This document shows, piece by piece, positions 24,616 to 34,226 of a DNA stretch of 64,000 bases. Below the pieces are notes generated by a model that saw only the letters and a list, made by a program, of their open reading frames with translations, was not told the origin of the DNA and searched no databases. The translations under genes were made by a program, and so were the position numbers. Within the stretch, counting starts at the first letter, position 1; the number at the start of each line of letters is the position of its first letter. Source of the stretch: CAYNYM01 sp049366815 (GTDB taxonomy: Bacteria > Desulfobacterota > DSM-4660 > Desulfatiglandales > HGW-15); the NCBI GenBank assembly GCA_049366815.1, contig JBMNCO010000184.1:5128-69127 (forward strand), in the 5' to 3' direction.

Positions 24616-26550
24616 TCATCGCTCACGCCTTAGATAGACCGCGGACAGGGGCGGCAGCGTCAGTTTCAGGGAAAAATCCCGGCCGTGAACCGCTAGGGCC
24701 TCCGCCTCCACGCCGCCGAGATTGCCGAGTCCGCTCCCGCCGTACTCCCGGCCGTCGCTGTTGAGGACCTCCTTCCAGAATCCCCCGCTCGGCGCCCCTA
24801 TCCGGTATCCGATCCGGGGAACCGGCGTAAAATTGCAGACGACCATCATGGTTTCTCCGGAGGATCTTGCGTTGCGTATGAGGCTGACAACACTTGCATG
24901 GTGGTCCGTACAATCAATCCATTCGAAGCCCGAGGGATCAAAGTCCAGCTCAAAAAGGGAGGGCGCGCTGCGGTAAAGCCGATTCAGGTCCTTGACCCAT
25001 CGCTGGACGCCCTGATGAAAGGGGTATTCGAGCAGATACCACTCAAGGCCTGCCTCATGGTACCATTCACTCCACTGCCCGATCTCCGCGCCCATGAAAA
25101 GAAGCTTCTTGCCGCACTGGGCGTACATGTAGCCGAAGAGCAGTCTCAGGTTTGCGAATTTCTGCCAGTCGTCTCCCGGCATCTTCCTCAGGAGCGATCC
25201 CTTGCCGTAGACCACTTCATCATGAGAGAGCGGCAGAACAAAGTTCTCGTGATAGGCATAAAGCATTCGAAAGGTCAGGTAATTATGGTGGTAGCCCCTG
25301 TGAATCGGATCCTTGGACATGTAGGCCAGGGTGTCGTGCATCCACCCCATGTCCCACTTCATACCGAATCCCAGCCCCCCCACATAGGTGGGCCGTGAGA
25401 CCATGGGCCAGGCCGTGGATTCTTCCGCGATGGTCTGGGCGTGGGGAAAACTCCTGTACACTTCTTCGTTGAAGCGTTTCAGAAAGGCAATGGCCTCGAT
25501 GTCTTCGTTCCCTCCATAAGGGTTCGGGATCCAGTCCCCTTCCTTGTGGCCGTAATCCAGATAGAGCATGGAGGCCACGGCATCAACGCGGAGGCCGTCT
25601 GCGTGGTATCTGTCCAGCCAATACATGGCACTGCTGATCAGGAAACTGCAGATTTCATTCCGGCCGTAATTGAAAATGAAGCTGTCCCAGTCCGGATGAA
25701 TACCCTTTCGAGGGTCGTCATGCTCATAGAGATGGGTCCCATCAAAGAAGCCAAGACCGTGCTCGTCACCGGGGAAATGGGAAGGGACCCAGTCGAGGAT
25801 CACTCCGATGCCGTGCTGGTGCAGGGTATCGATCAGGTACATGAAGTCCTGGGGTGCACCATAACGGCTCGTAGGGGCGAAATAGCCCAGGCACTGATAT
25901 CCCCAAGACCCATAAAAGGGATGTTCTGTGACAGGGAGAAATTCCACATGGGTGAAGCCCATGTCGCTGACATACTCCGCCAGCCGTGGCGCCATCTCCC
26001 GGTAGGTCAGGGAGCGGTTCCCCTCTTCGGGGATCCGCATCCAGGAACCCAAATGCACCTCGTAGACGGCCATGGGGGCGTTGGATGCCATGGATCGGCG
26101 TCTTTGGTTCACCCATTCCCGGTCCTTCCAGACGTAATCAGTGGCCCAGACCCTGGAGGCCGTCTTCGGCGGCACTTCGCACCAGAAGGCAAAGGGGTCG
26201 GCCTTGTCGACCCGGTAACCCCTGTAGCGGGACTGCACATGGAATTTGTAGGCGTCGCCGTTTCCCACTCCCTCTGCGAAACCTTCCCAGATGCCGGATC
26301 GGCCCTTGCTCCAGAGGGGGTGCTTCTCCTTGTCCCAGCCGTTGAAGTCCCCCATCACACAGACCCGTTCAGCATCCGGCGCCCACACAGCGAAATAGGT
26401 GCCCTCCATGTCACCATGGGTCACAGGATGGGCCCCCATCTTTTCGTAGAGCCGGAAATGAGTCCCCTCGTTAAAGAGGTGAAGGTCGTCGTCCGTCAAC
26501 AGGGAGAAGTCATGGAGAACCCCATTTCCCTTGGAATTTTCGTCTGTCAT
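24616..26550 (-). CDS. glgB: 1,4-alpha-glucan branching enzyme
   Basis: This 644-residue GH13 enzyme introduces alpha-1,6 branches into glycogen. An N-terminal carbohydrate-binding/CBM48-like part (THFRLYEKMGAHPVTHGDMEGTYFAVWAP) precedes the barrel. Catalytic residues are in DGLRVDAVASMLYLDY (nucleophile Asp), AEESTAWP (Glu) and LPLSHDEVVYGKGS (Asp). The length is typical. Its ATG overlaps the glgA stop as ATGA, so the two are translationally coupled. Confidence 0.95.
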   Translation of the reverse strand: MTDENSKGNGVLHDFSLLTDDDLHLFNEGTHFRLYEKMGAHPVTHGDMEGTYFAVWAPDAERVCVMGDFNGWDKEKHPLWSKGRSGIWEGFAEGVGNGDAYKFHVQSRYRGYRVDKADPFAFWCEVPPKTASRVWATDYVWKDREWVNQRRRSMASNAPMAVYEVHLGSWMRIPEEGNRSLTYREMAPRLAEYVSDMGFTHVEFLPVTEHPFYGSWGYQCLGYFAPTSRYGAPQDFMYLIDTLHQHGIGVILDWVPSHFPGDEHGLGFFDGTHLYEHDDPRKGIHPDWDSFIFNYGRNEICSFLISSAMYWLDRYHADGLRVDAVASMLYLDYGHKEGDWIPNPYGGNEDIEAIAFLKRFNEEVYRSFPHAQTIAEESTAWPMVSRPTYVGGLGFGMKWDMGWMHDTLAYMSKDPIHRGYHHNYLTFRMLYAYHENFVLPLSHDEVVYGKGSLLRKMPGDDWQKFANLRLLFGYMYAQCGKKLLFMGAEIGQWSEWYHEAGLEWYLLEYPFHQGVQRWVKDLNRLYRSAPSLFELDFDPSGFEWIDCTDHHASVVSLIRNARSSGETMMVVCNFTPVPRIGYRIGAPSGGFWKEVLNSDGREYGGSGLGNLGGVEAEALAVHGRDFSLKLTLPPLSAVYLRRER

Positions 26551-28037
26551 TGTTTCTCCTCCGGAGTCTCAGTTGATGCAAGCTTGCCCGGGAGCAATGA
26601 CTCATAAAGCTCCAGGTATCTCCGGGCGGATCGAGCCCAAGAGAAGTCTTCCCTCATACCATTGGCCCTCAGGGCGTTCCAGGCGTTCGGGCTTTCATAG
26701 ATGCCGACGGCCTCGCGGATCGCGGCGAGACAGGCGGCCGGTTCGTAGGCCGTAAATTTGAATCCGTTACCCCGCCCGCTCTGTGGATCAAAGGACGTCA
26801 CCGTATCCTCCAGTCCTCCTGTCGCCCGGACCACGGGAACCGTCCCGTATCTCAGGGCATACATCTGGGTCAGTCCGCAGGGTTCGTAACGGGATGGGAT
26901 GAGAAAGAGGTCCGCCCCCGCTATGATGCGGTGGGCCAAGGGATCGCTGAATCCGACAAAGATCCCCATCCTTCGGCTCCGGGCCACGGCCTTGTCCCTC
27001 AATGCCTCCTGGATCTCATCGTCCCCGGAACCCAGGATCACGAGCCCCACATCCAGCCCCAGGACATCATCCAGGATATCGAGAAAGAGATCAAGGCCCT
27101 TTTGCTTGTCGAGCCGTGTGACCATGGCGAGAAGGGGCCGGTTCATCAGACCGGGGTCCAGGTTCATCTCCTCTATCAGGGCCTCTTTGCATGTCTGCTT
27201 CCCTTCCAAAGTCTCCCCAGAGTAGTTTGTCGCGATGTGCTCATCCCCGGCCGGATCCCACTGACTGTAATCGACACCGTTGAGGATTCCATGGAGGAAG
27301 GCCTTTCGGCGCCTCAGGATCCCCTCCATGCCCAGACCGTATTCAGGAGTCTGGATTTCTTGGGAGTATTTGGGGCTCACGGTTGTTACGGCTTTGGAGT
27401 AGACGATACCGGCCTTGAGGAGACTGAACTTTCCCCAGTACTCGATTCCTTCCGGGTGGAAGGTCTCGGCTCGGGAAAGGCCGGTCAGGGGAAATTTCCC
27501 CTCGGGGAAGATACCCTGATACCCGATATTGTGGATGGTAAAGACCGAAGGCGTTCCGGCCAGGAACGGGCTCCTGCGGTAGGGTCCCTTCAGGAGTGCG
27601 GGCACCAGGCCGGTCTGCCAGTCATGGCAGTGAATCACATGGGGTCTGAACGAGAGCCGCTCCGCCAGCAACAAGGCTGCATGGGACAATACCGTGAAGC
27701 GCTCAAGGTTGTCGTAATAGTCCCCCATGGCGTTGCCGTAGAGATGGGGACGATCGTAGAGGTCTTCCCGCTCTATGAGATAGACAGGAAGACCATCCTC
27801 CCCCTGAGCTTCCAGGACATTTACAGAGAGTTTTATAGGCCCGAGGGGGACCTTCAGGTCCCTGATCAGGAGCTGTCTTTCGAAATTCCCATCCTTCACG
27901 TCGCAATAATAGGGGAGTACGGATCTTACATCCGCGCCCATCCTCCTTAGTGCCACCGGAAGGGCCCCTGCCACATCGGCCAGTCCCCCTGTCTTTGCAA
28001 AGGGAACCGCCTCGGGAGAGAGAAAAAGGATTTTCAT
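26547..28037 (-). CDS. glgA: Glycogen synthase (ADP-glucose)
   Basis: This 496-residue GT5 enzyme elongates alpha-1,4-glucan using ADP-glucose. The N-terminal FAKTGGLADVAGALP motif binds ADP-glucose; IGYQGIFPEG, then DYSQWDPAGDEHIATNY and SRYEPCGLTQMYALRYGTVPVVRATGGLEDTV mark the GT-B catalytic half. AAGAGGAAGCT before the ATG at 28037 sets the start; a frame from 28082 is longer but unsupported. The first step of the pathway, glgC, is encoded separately at 44.9 kb on the other strand. Confidence 0.95.
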   Translation of the reverse strand: MKILFLSPEAVPFAKTGGLADVAGALPVALRRMGADVRSVLPYYCDVKDGNFERQLLIRDLKVPLGPIKLSVNVLEAQGEDGLPVYLIEREDLYDRPHLYGNAMGDYYDNLERFTVLSHAALLLAERLSFRPHVIHCHDWQTGLVPALLKGPYRRSPFLAGTPSVFTIHNIGYQGIFPEGKFPLTGLSRAETFHPEGIEYWGKFSLLKAGIVYSKAVTTVSPKYSQEIQTPEYGLGMEGILRRRKAFLHGILNGVDYSQWDPAGDEHIATNYSGETLEGKQTCKEALIEEMNLDPGLMNRPLLAMVTRLDKQKGLDLFLDILDDVLGLDVGLVILGSGDDEIQEALRDKAVARSRRMGIFVGFSDPLAHRIIAGADLFLIPSRYEPCGLTQMYALRYGTVPVVRATGGLEDTVTSFDPQSGRGNGFKFTAYEPAACLAAIREAVGIYESPNAWNALRANGMREDFSWARSARRYLELYESLLPGKLASTETPEEKQ

Positions 28038-28234
28038 AGCTTCCTCTTCATGGCGTTCCAACTCCGGCATCAATGTACGCAATGAGCGGAGCCTTGGACG
28101 GCGGAGCAGACGCAGTGCGGAAAACAGGCCTGCCCTGCTCGGAGCACAACATTTTAAGGGGACCAGAGGGCTTCATACACATACACAATCAAGGCTCCCG
28201 ACGTTGCAGCATGAGGGTCAATGCACAAGGGTCT

Positions 28235-29587
28235 TCACCGGACCAGTACGAGCCTCACGTCCATCACATTGGTCTTTGTCGGACCCGTGACCAGGAGGTC
28301 ATCCGTCTTTTCGAGGAAGTGGTATGCGTCATTATTTTGCAGAAAGCGCAGCGCCTCCATTTCCGCCTCCCGCCCGCGGATTACCGTCCCGGGATCCACC
28401 AGACCCCCGGCCGCATCCGTCGGACCATCGTTGCCGTCCGTCCCCCCGCTCAAGATAACCACCCGGGGGGGGAGATCCACGAGATCCAAGGCCGCTGCAA
28501 GGCAGAACTCCTGGTTTCGGCCTCCAAGGCCGTTTCCCCGCAGCGTCACGGTGGTCTCACCCCCCGAGATGATACACGCGGGGGCAGGCAGGGGACGGCC
28601 CGTCTTCAGGACCTCTTTTGCCATGGCGCTGTGAACCCCGGCAACCTCCCGGGTTTCTCCCTCGATCATGGAGGAGAGGATCAGTGTCGCGTAACCCAGG
28701 AACTCGGCCCTCTCTTTTGCAGCCTCCAGGGCCAGCATGTTGCTTCCCACAACGATATTGAAGACGCGATCAAAGATGGGATCACCCGCCTTGGGGGTCT
28801 CCGGGATATGCCCCGCCGCCCCTTCATGGATGTGCCTCTGGATTTCGGGAGGGATTTCCTGAAGGCCATATTTCTGAAAAATCCGCAGAACGTCCCCGAA
28901 GGTGGACGGATCGGGGACAAAAGGTCCCGAGGCTATGACGTCCATCCTGTCTCCCACCACATCGGAAAGCATCAGATTGACCACGGCGGCCGGGAAGGCC
29001 GCCCGGGCCATCTGCCCCCCTTTGGACAGGGATATATGCTTCCGTACCGCATTGATTTCATCGATACTCGCCCCGCAGGCGAGGAGGCTGCGGGTAAGGG
29101 ACTGCTTGTCCGCAAGGGTAATCCCTGCAGCCGGCTGTGGGAGCAGGGCCGAACCTCCGCCTGAGATCAGCGAAAAAACCAGATCCCTTTCATCCCTATC
29201 CTCCAGGAACGCAAGGATCTCCTTTGTCCCCTCTACGCCCTTCTGATCGGGTACGGGATGCCCTGCCTCAAGGACCTCCGTGAATCCCACTTTGTCCGTG
29301 AAACCGTACTTGACGTTGATGATTCCGCGATAGATCTTCCCGCCCAGAAGGACCTCCACGGCCTTGGCCATCGGGGCCGTGGCCTTGCCGGCGCCCACCA
29401 GAGAGATGCGGTCAAAATCGTTCAGATCGAGGCCGGCATCGAACTTGTTTCCGGTTCCTAGATACAACCTGTCCCCCTTGACATGCACAAACCGCCTTAC
29501 GGCCTCAAAAGGATCCACGGCCTCGATCGCCCTGTTGAATATGTCCCGGGCCTCAAAGCGCATCTGTGGGATCAGGGTGTCCTTCAC
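28235..29587 (-). CDS. Glycerate 2-kinase (DUF4147/MOFRL family)
   Basis: This 450-residue kinase resembles GckA/TtuD glycerate 2-kinases that phosphorylate glycerate to 2-phosphoglycerate. The DUF4147 domain has VGAGKATAPMAKAVEVLLG and LVFSLISGGGSALL; the C-terminal MOFRL domain has SGGETTVTLRGNGLGGRNQEF and LSGGTDGNDGPTDAAGGLVD. It starts with GTG after AAAGGAG. It lies between the glycogen synthase and two glycosyltransferases of glycerate-glycoside type, all on the minus strand, which suggests that glycerate is a metabolite of this locus. Confidence 0.9.
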   Translation of the reverse strand: MKDTLIPQMRFEARDIFNRAIEAVDPFEAVRRFVHVKGDRLYLGTGNKFDAGLDLNDFDRISLVGAGKATAPMAKAVEVLLGGKIYRGIINVKYGFTDKVGFTEVLEAGHPVPDQKGVEGTKEILAFLEDRDERDLVFSLISGGGSALLPQPAAGITLADKQSLTRSLLACGASIDEINAVRKHISLSKGGQMARAAFPAAVVNLMLSDVVGDRMDVIASGPFVPDPSTFGDVLRIFQKYGLQEIPPEIQRHIHEGAAGHIPETPKAGDPIFDRVFNIVVGSNMLALEAAKERAEFLGYATLILSSMIEGETREVAGVHSAMAKEVLKTGRPLPAPACIISGGETTVTLRGNGLGGRNQEFCLAAALDLVDLPPRVVILSGGTDGNDGPTDAAGGLVDPGTVIRGREAEMEALRFLQNNDAYHFLEKTDDLLVTGPTKTNVMDVRLVLVR

Positions 29588-29661
29588 GATACTCGGAATC
29601 TCCTTTTATTCATTAACGGTCCTTGGCCCGTTCTCACCGGGCCCTTCGGCGTGCGAAAGTC

Positions 29662-30924
29662 TCAAACATTGTCCGACTCCACGGCCTCCATGAGTTTGGT
29701 ATAAATGTTGGGGACACTGTAAAGGACGCGGTTCCAACTGGGTATCACGGTGCTTTCGTGGGGCCCCTTGCTCTGTTCCCAGGCCGTCCACAGGAAGCCT
29801 CGGAAATATTGAACCGTGAGTTCTTCATTGTAGCGGTCATAGACCAGCCCATTGACTTCTGCATCGTCACTGTAACTCTTGATGAAGCCCAGGGCATTTT
29901 CATAGTATGAATGGAGGATCATGTCTACGACAGAATCATCCAGGGGGAATCCATGGGATCGGACATAGTTTAGGTAGAATTTGGCAATGTCCACCACCAT
30001 GCGGTGCAGTCCCTTGTTCCTGTCATCCGGTGACAGCTCCTGGTGCTTGTGTTCGTAATTGGGGGTCAAATCGATCTGGGCGATCTTTTCCGGAATAACA
30101 CGCTTGTAGACCTCGGAAAGGGTGCTGACCTCCAGGCCCCAATCATAGGCGATGTTGATCCCACGGGCAAGATTGGTGGAGAAACTGAATTCTCCGGCAA
30201 GGGGGTAGTTGAAGGTGCGATGGTAGGCAAAAAAGCGTCTGAGTTCATTCAGTTGTCGCTCCGCCATGATTCGGCTCATGACGTCCACGAAGGGTGTGAC
30301 AAAAAGCCTTGTAACCCTTCCCTTCATTTCCCGTTCCGTGGGCGATATCCTGGCATAGTATCCTTTGCAGAATTCGAAATCATTATTGGGGTTGGCCGTG
30401 GGCTCGATGAGGCGCCCGAGCAGGATGCGATCATAGGTCACGATGTCGCAATCGTGCAGAGCAATCACGTCACAGTCCTCCCGTGCAAAGAGATAACCCA
30501 GTGCAATCCATACAGACTGCCCCTTCCCCTGCACCCCTGTAGAGATGTCTCTTTTCTGGATTTCCTGGAAAATGTCCTGAATGCGTTGCCCCTCCACCCA
30601 TACGACCTTCACATCGACTTTAGAGGATCGCAACTGTCCGAAATATTTTCTGGCCTCTCGGAACTGCGCCTCCTCCGGTGCGCCGCCCAGGGCAACGACC
30701 ACGTTGTGGAGGTATTTCACCTTCCGAATTTCTTTGATGATCCGGTCCAGCACAGTGGGATTCTGGATTTCCGAATAAAGAGAAGGAAGGAGAAGACTGA
30801 TTTTTACATGAGCGGCATACTCCTCCAGTTTCCTTTCCAGTTTTCCGAGATATTCCTTCTGATCAAAGGCCTCGTAGAGGGGATGAAGATTTGTGATGAT
30901 ACCTTCCTGATGAAAGTCGGCCAT
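29662..30924 (-). CDS. GT81-like glycosyltransferase (glucosyl-3-phosphoglycerate synthase-like)
   Basis: This 420-residue GT-A-fold enzyme resembles glucosyl- or mannosyl-3-phosphoglycerate synthases. The DxD site is in DVIALHDCDIVTYD. The GRVTRLFVTPFVD stretch, then LAGEFSFSTNLARGINIAYDWGLEV and IAQIDLTPNYEHKHQEL align with the GpgS GEYA...YGVEIG...QV.L..R.HRH pattern. AAGGAGGGTGTGTC before the ATG at 30924 fixes the start. It lacks a membrane helix. The acceptor could be phosphoglycerate or glycerate; no phosphatase (GpgP-like) gene is visible beside it, so the pathway is inferred, not proven. Confidence 0.78.
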   Translation of the reverse strand: MADFHQEGIITNLHPLYEAFDQKEYLGKLERKLEEYAAHVKISLLLPSLYSEIQNPTVLDRIIKEIRKVKYLHNVVVALGGAPEEAQFREARKYFGQLRSSKVDVKVVWVEGQRIQDIFQEIQKRDISTGVQGKGQSVWIALGYLFAREDCDVIALHDCDIVTYDRILLGRLIEPTANPNNDFEFCKGYYARISPTEREMKGRVTRLFVTPFVDVMSRIMAERQLNELRRFFAYHRTFNYPLAGEFSFSTNLARGINIAYDWGLEVSTLSEVYKRVIPEKIAQIDLTPNYEHKHQELSPDDRNKGLHRMVVDIAKFYLNYVRSHGFPLDDSVVDMILHSYYENALGFIKSYSDDAEVNGLVYDRYNEELTVQYFRGFLWTAWEQSKGPHESTVIPSWNRVLYSVPNIYTKLMEAVESDNV

Positions 30925-31091
30925 GACACACCCTCCTTTCCTTTCTCTCACCGCATAGTGTCTGTTTTTCCGGGCCGGGGGAAAAAGGGATTCAAGGGAA
31001 TGTCATCACCCTGGATCCAGTCATGCCCTCAGGCAACCCGGGGGTCCATACAAAGGAACAGTTCTGATCTCGAAGAGGCCCCACACGCTTC

Positions 31092-32354
31092 TCAGTTTGA
31101 AGTCGTCGACCGTTCCGTATACTTCTGATTCCAGATCTGGACGAGATAATCCTTGTGGTCTTCAAATTTTATTGCCTGCTCTTCAACGAGCTCCTCGGCA
31201 CCCTGGGAGGACATCTCCCAGCTCTGGCGCACAAAGGAAGCCACCCGGGCGTAGTAGAGAGGGGTGATGAAATCGATCAATTTGTTCCGGTTCACGGTCC
31301 AGGTATGGAAGGTGGCCGCCAGTTCATAGAGTATCTGGACCCAGGAATCCGTAGACAAGTGGAAGTCCTTCGGATCGGACTCCCCTGCCCTTCTGATCTC
31401 TTCAAAGCAGTCTTTGCAAAAGATATCCTTCCAGAAAACGGCGAATTGCTGGTAGCCGATCTTGAAGTGCTGGATCATGCCGTCGGGGTCGACGGTGACG
31501 GATTCGGGCTCGACATAGCCCTCGTAGCCGAAAGTCTCCACCGCTTCGCTCCCTCGAATCCCCTTCCAGTAGGCCTCATGGCGTTCCATGAGTGAGAAGA
31601 TGGTCCATAGGACCTGACGAAACATGGGCCCGAGGTGCTGTCCCGGGTCCTTGGCATCATGGATTTTGACCCCGAGGTTGGATTGGCAGATACGAAAATT
31701 TTGGGTGATGACATTGGTGGTCATCCAGATATCTATCCCGAATCGGGCGACATCCGTCTCCCAGACATCCTGTTCAGAGTAAAACTTTGCCACATCTCTC
31801 GACATCGCAAAGTCACCCCCAATGGGCTGTCGAATGCGTTTTCCGTAGAGTGCCCGCGTCAGATTGTAGACGATGTTATTGGTGATAGTCCCATCATATT
31901 TGTGCCTGAGGTATACCGGCGCCACAAACTGGTAGCCTTTGTCCAGGACCGGATCGAGCAGATGTTTCACCCAGTCCGGGGTAATACTCCGGAGGTCTGA
32001 ATCGACCACGGCACAGGCCTTCACCTTGAGATGTTTGGCCGCCTCGAAGACCGAGCGCAGTGCCGTACCTTTCCCCCCGGGTCCCCGGTAGATGGAAACG
32101 ATCTTCTCCTGCCAGGGTTTGATCTCGAATTCCTTGGCCACTTCTCGCGTGTCGTCCGTGGATCCCCCATCGGCAATAATGATGACGCAGCGGCGGTCCT
32201 TGTAATATCGGGCCAGACCGTGGGTGACCATCTGGATGACGTGGGTGATGGTCTTTTGGTTGTTATAGCAGGGGATACCGATGAGGATATCTGCGGACTC
32301 GATTTCCTCCAGCCTCTTGGAGGTATAGGCTCTAAGGGCCGTATCGTAATGCAT
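31092..32354 (-). CDS. GT2/GT78-like glycosyltransferase (mannosylglycerate-synthase-like)
   Basis: This 420-residue enzyme begins with ADILIGIPCYNNQKTITHVI, has the nucleotide-sugar site AVVDSDLRSITPDWVKHLLDP (DxD), then RIRQPIGGDFAMSRDVAKFY and ARFGIDIWMTTNVI. The order and spacing of GKGTALR, DSDLRSITPDW, QPIGGDF and GID resemble mannosylglycerate synthase (GT78) more than ordinary GT2 enzymes, but similarity is by eye only. It lies 167 nt upstream of the GT81-like gene in the same orientation. A role in glycosylglycerate (compatible solute) synthesis is an inference; a polysaccharide role is the alternative. Confidence 0.75.
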   Translation of the reverse strand: MHYDTALRAYTSKRLEEIESADILIGIPCYNNQKTITHVIQMVTHGLARYYKDRRCVIIIADGGSTDDTREVAKEFEIKPWQEKIVSIYRGPGGKGTALRSVFEAAKHLKVKACAVVDSDLRSITPDWVKHLLDPVLDKGYQFVAPVYLRHKYDGTITNNIVYNLTRALYGKRIRQPIGGDFAMSRDVAKFYSEQDVWETDVARFGIDIWMTTNVITQNFRICQSNLGVKIHDAKDPGQHLGPMFRQVLWTIFSLMERHEAYWKGIRGSEAVETFGYEGYVEPESVTVDPDGMIQHFKIGYQQFAVFWKDIFCKDCFEEIRRAGESDPKDFHLSTDSWVQILYELAATFHTWTVNRNKLIDFITPLYYARVASFVRQSWEMSSQGAEELVEEQAIKFEDHKDYLVQIWNQKYTERSTTSN

Positions 32355-32777
32355 TTCTACCCCTCCCTTCTCTGAAGGTACCCAGACAATGCCGGCACAA
32401 TGCCTGTGGATGATGATGTGTGACAGCCCGTTTCCGTCCAGATATGCATGATTTCCGGATGAAGCGGTCTGCGCGATCGCCGTTCAGTACTGAGCCTGAT
32501 GCCTTATCTTTGCATAGCTTAGTTCAGACCAGATCGATGACGGGTGTCAGCGCCTATCCGGGAATGCTCATTTCCGGGTGAGCACTGACCCATAAATATG
32601 TTATCATACCGTATCGGGCAAAACAATGGGAAGGAAAAGCTATGGACACGAAACTATTTGAGATATAAAAGGAAATAATATAACATGACAAAATTGAACG
32701 CCGGGATCACCCTTCCAAGCAGAGGGCGGATTGAAATGGATCCGGGATAAATCGTTCAACGGAGGGAGTTGCGCCTC
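32355..32777. other. Divergent intergenic region with dispersed repeat B and a possible corA promoter
   Basis: Between two divergent genes lies one copy of dispersed repeat B (32494-32592), described separately. Downstream is an A-rich stretch TTGAGATATAAAAGGAAATA ending in TATAAC at about 32678, a weak candidate promoter for corA. A 21-codon frame at 32685-32750 (MTKLNAGITLPSRGRIEMDPG) has a poor ribosome-binding site and is not called. Confidence 0.45.
32494..32592. repeat. Dispersed repeat B, copy 1 (foldable)
   Basis: This copy aligns with 44536-44642. The central hairpin is ATCCGGGAA (32556-32564)/TTTCCGGGT (32571-32579) with loop TGCTCA. It lies within an outer stem GTCAG (32546-32550)/CTGAC (32585-32589). 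Both copies keep CTCATTTCCGG and a TGCATA block 45 bases upstream, while outer-stem sequence differs but pairing is kept. Confidence 0.6.
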
Positions 32778-33842
32778 ATGGTCCGATTCATGGGAAAAAT
32801 ATCCAAAAAGGTGGGCTTGCCGCCGGGCTCACTGGTTCACATCGGGGAGATAAAGGCGGAAAGGGTGCGGATACAGATCATCGATTATGACGAAGAGGAC
32901 ATTGCGGAACAAGATCTTAGGTCTGTCGAAGAGTGCCTGCCATACCTCACCCGGCCTACCACCACCTGGATTAATATCGACGGCATTCATGATGTCGAAC
33001 TCATCAGAAAGACAGGGGAAATTTTTGACCTTCATCCGCTCATTTTAGAGGATATCCTGAATACCGAACAGCGCCCGAAGCTGGATGACTTCGAAGATTA
33101 TCTTTACATCAGCCTGAAGATGCTCTCCTATGATACGGAAACCAACCGTTTGATCACGGAAAACCTCAGCCTTGTACTGGGTTCCAATTTTATTATCTCA
33201 TTTCAGGAATCCGAAGGAGATGTATTCAATCCGGTTCGCGAGAGGATCAGGAAAGGAAAGGGCCGCATTAGAAAAGCCGGCCATGATTACCTCTTGTACG
33301 CCCTGCTCGATGCCGTCGTGGACAACTATTTTATCGTGCTCGAAAAAATTGGAGAGGAAATCGAGTCCCTGGAGGAAGGACTGATCACGAACGCCACCCC
33401 GAAACATTCTCAGAGGATCCACAACCTGAAACGAGAATTGATTTTCCTGCGCAAGTCCGTCTGGCCTCTGCGAGAAGTGATCGGGAATCTCAACAAGGGG
33501 GAATCGGCGTTGATCCAGGACAAGACAGCCGTTTTTTTGAGGGATGTCTACGACCACACCATTCAGGTCGTCGATATCATAGAGACATTCAGAGACATGG
33601 CCTCCGGGATGCTGGATGTCTTTCTTTCCAGCGTAAGCAACAGGATGAATGAAGTGATGAAGGTCCTCACGATTATCGGCACCATATTCATCCCCCTGAC
33701 CTTTTTTGCCGGAATTTACGGCATGAATTTCAAATACATGCCGGAACTGGAATGGCCTTGGGGTTATCCGTCCCTGTGGATGGTATTCATTTTTATCGCG
33801 GCCGTAATGGTCACCTTTTTCAAAAGAAAGAGGTGGCTCTGA
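32778..33842 (+). CDS. corA: CorA-family magnesium/divalent metal transporter
   Basis: This 354-residue pentameric channel imports Mg2+ (or Co2+/Ni2+). A large N-terminal cytoplasmic funnel domain precedes two C-terminal helices; the signature YGMNF follows TM1 in FIPLTFFAGIYGMNFKYMPELEWPWGYP. The ATG at 32778 lies 12 nt after GGAGGG; an in-frame TTG at 32769 is too close to that site. It begins a forward series (corA, lapA-like, MscS-type, tamA, tamB) that is probably not all one operon. Confidence 0.94.
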   Translation: MVRFMGKISKKVGLPPGSLVHIGEIKAERVRIQIIDYDEEDIAEQDLRSVEECLPYLTRPTTTWINIDGIHDVELIRKTGEIFDLHPLILEDILNTEQRPKLDDFEDYLYISLKMLSYDTETNRLITENLSLVLGSNFIISFQESEGDVFNPVRERIRKGKGRIRKAGHDYLLYALLDAVVDNYFIVLEKIGEEIESLEEGLITNATPKHSQRIHNLKRELIFLRKSVWPLREVIGNLNKGESALIQDKTAVFLRDVYDHTIQVVDIIETFRDMASGMLDVFLSSVSNRMNEVMKVLTIIGTIFIPLTFFAGIYGMNFKYMPELEWPWGYPSLWMVFIFIAAVMVTFFKRKRWL

Positions 33843-33942
33843 CGGTCGGAGGGAATCGGCTTGTGGATGATGGAATGAGGGATAGGGAGCTTTCCCAAAT
33901 ATCCACGGGAAAAGGTCATTTAACCCATTTTCGAGGAAACGC

Positions 33943-34164
33943 ATGAAAAGCCCGAAAGTAATCATAGGCTCGGTTGTATTCCTGCTGTTCTTGGTCTTTC
34001 TTTTTCAAAATATGGAAGACGTCACCTTGCGACTCTATTTTTGGAAAATCTCCATGCCCCAGATCATATTGATCCCCCTTTGCATCGTCTTGGGGTTTTT
34101 ACTGGGGTACCTTGCGAGCGGAATGATCAGGAAAAAGCGGACAGGTCCAAAGGTCGAACAATAG
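33943..34164 (+). CDS. LapA-domain (DUF1049) small membrane protein
   Basis: This 73-residue protein has two hydrophobic helices (VIIGSVVFLLFLVFLFQNM and IILIPLCIVLGFLLGYLASG) and a basic C-terminal tail, with the intervening EDVTLRLYFW of the LapA/DUF1049 family. In E. coli the relative LapA acts in LPS assembly control. It starts 100 nt after corA. Assignment rests on domain shape and the QN.(E/D)...L.FF pattern. Confidence 0.75.
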   Translation: MKSPKVIIGSVVFLLFLVFLFQNMEDVTLRLYFWKISMPQIILIPLCIVLGFLLGYLASGMIRKKRTGPKVEQ

Positions 34165-34226
34165 GGACACAATGCGAACCGGAAACCGCGCGGGCTTGAA
34201 CAAGGGAGGTTTTTTAAAAGGGAATC

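Noticed and set aside
25441..26607. 388-codon plus-strand frame antisense to glgB
   Set aside because: GlgB catalytic motifs lie on the minus strand; this frame is a shadow.
26931..27950. 339-codon plus-strand frame antisense to glgA
   Set aside because: glgA is unambiguous on the minus strand; this frame has no domain.
28073..29164. 363-codon plus-strand frame antisense to glycerate kinase
   Set aside because: The minus-strand kinase is clearly real; the plus frame is a shadow.
30043..31128. 361-codon plus-strand frame antisense to the GT81-like gene
   Set aside because: The frame is a shadow of the glycosyltransferase with no family match.
32685..32750. 21-codon leader-like frame upstream of corA
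   Set aside because: Weak start context and no feature tying it to regulation; no Mg2+-sensing leader was recognised.
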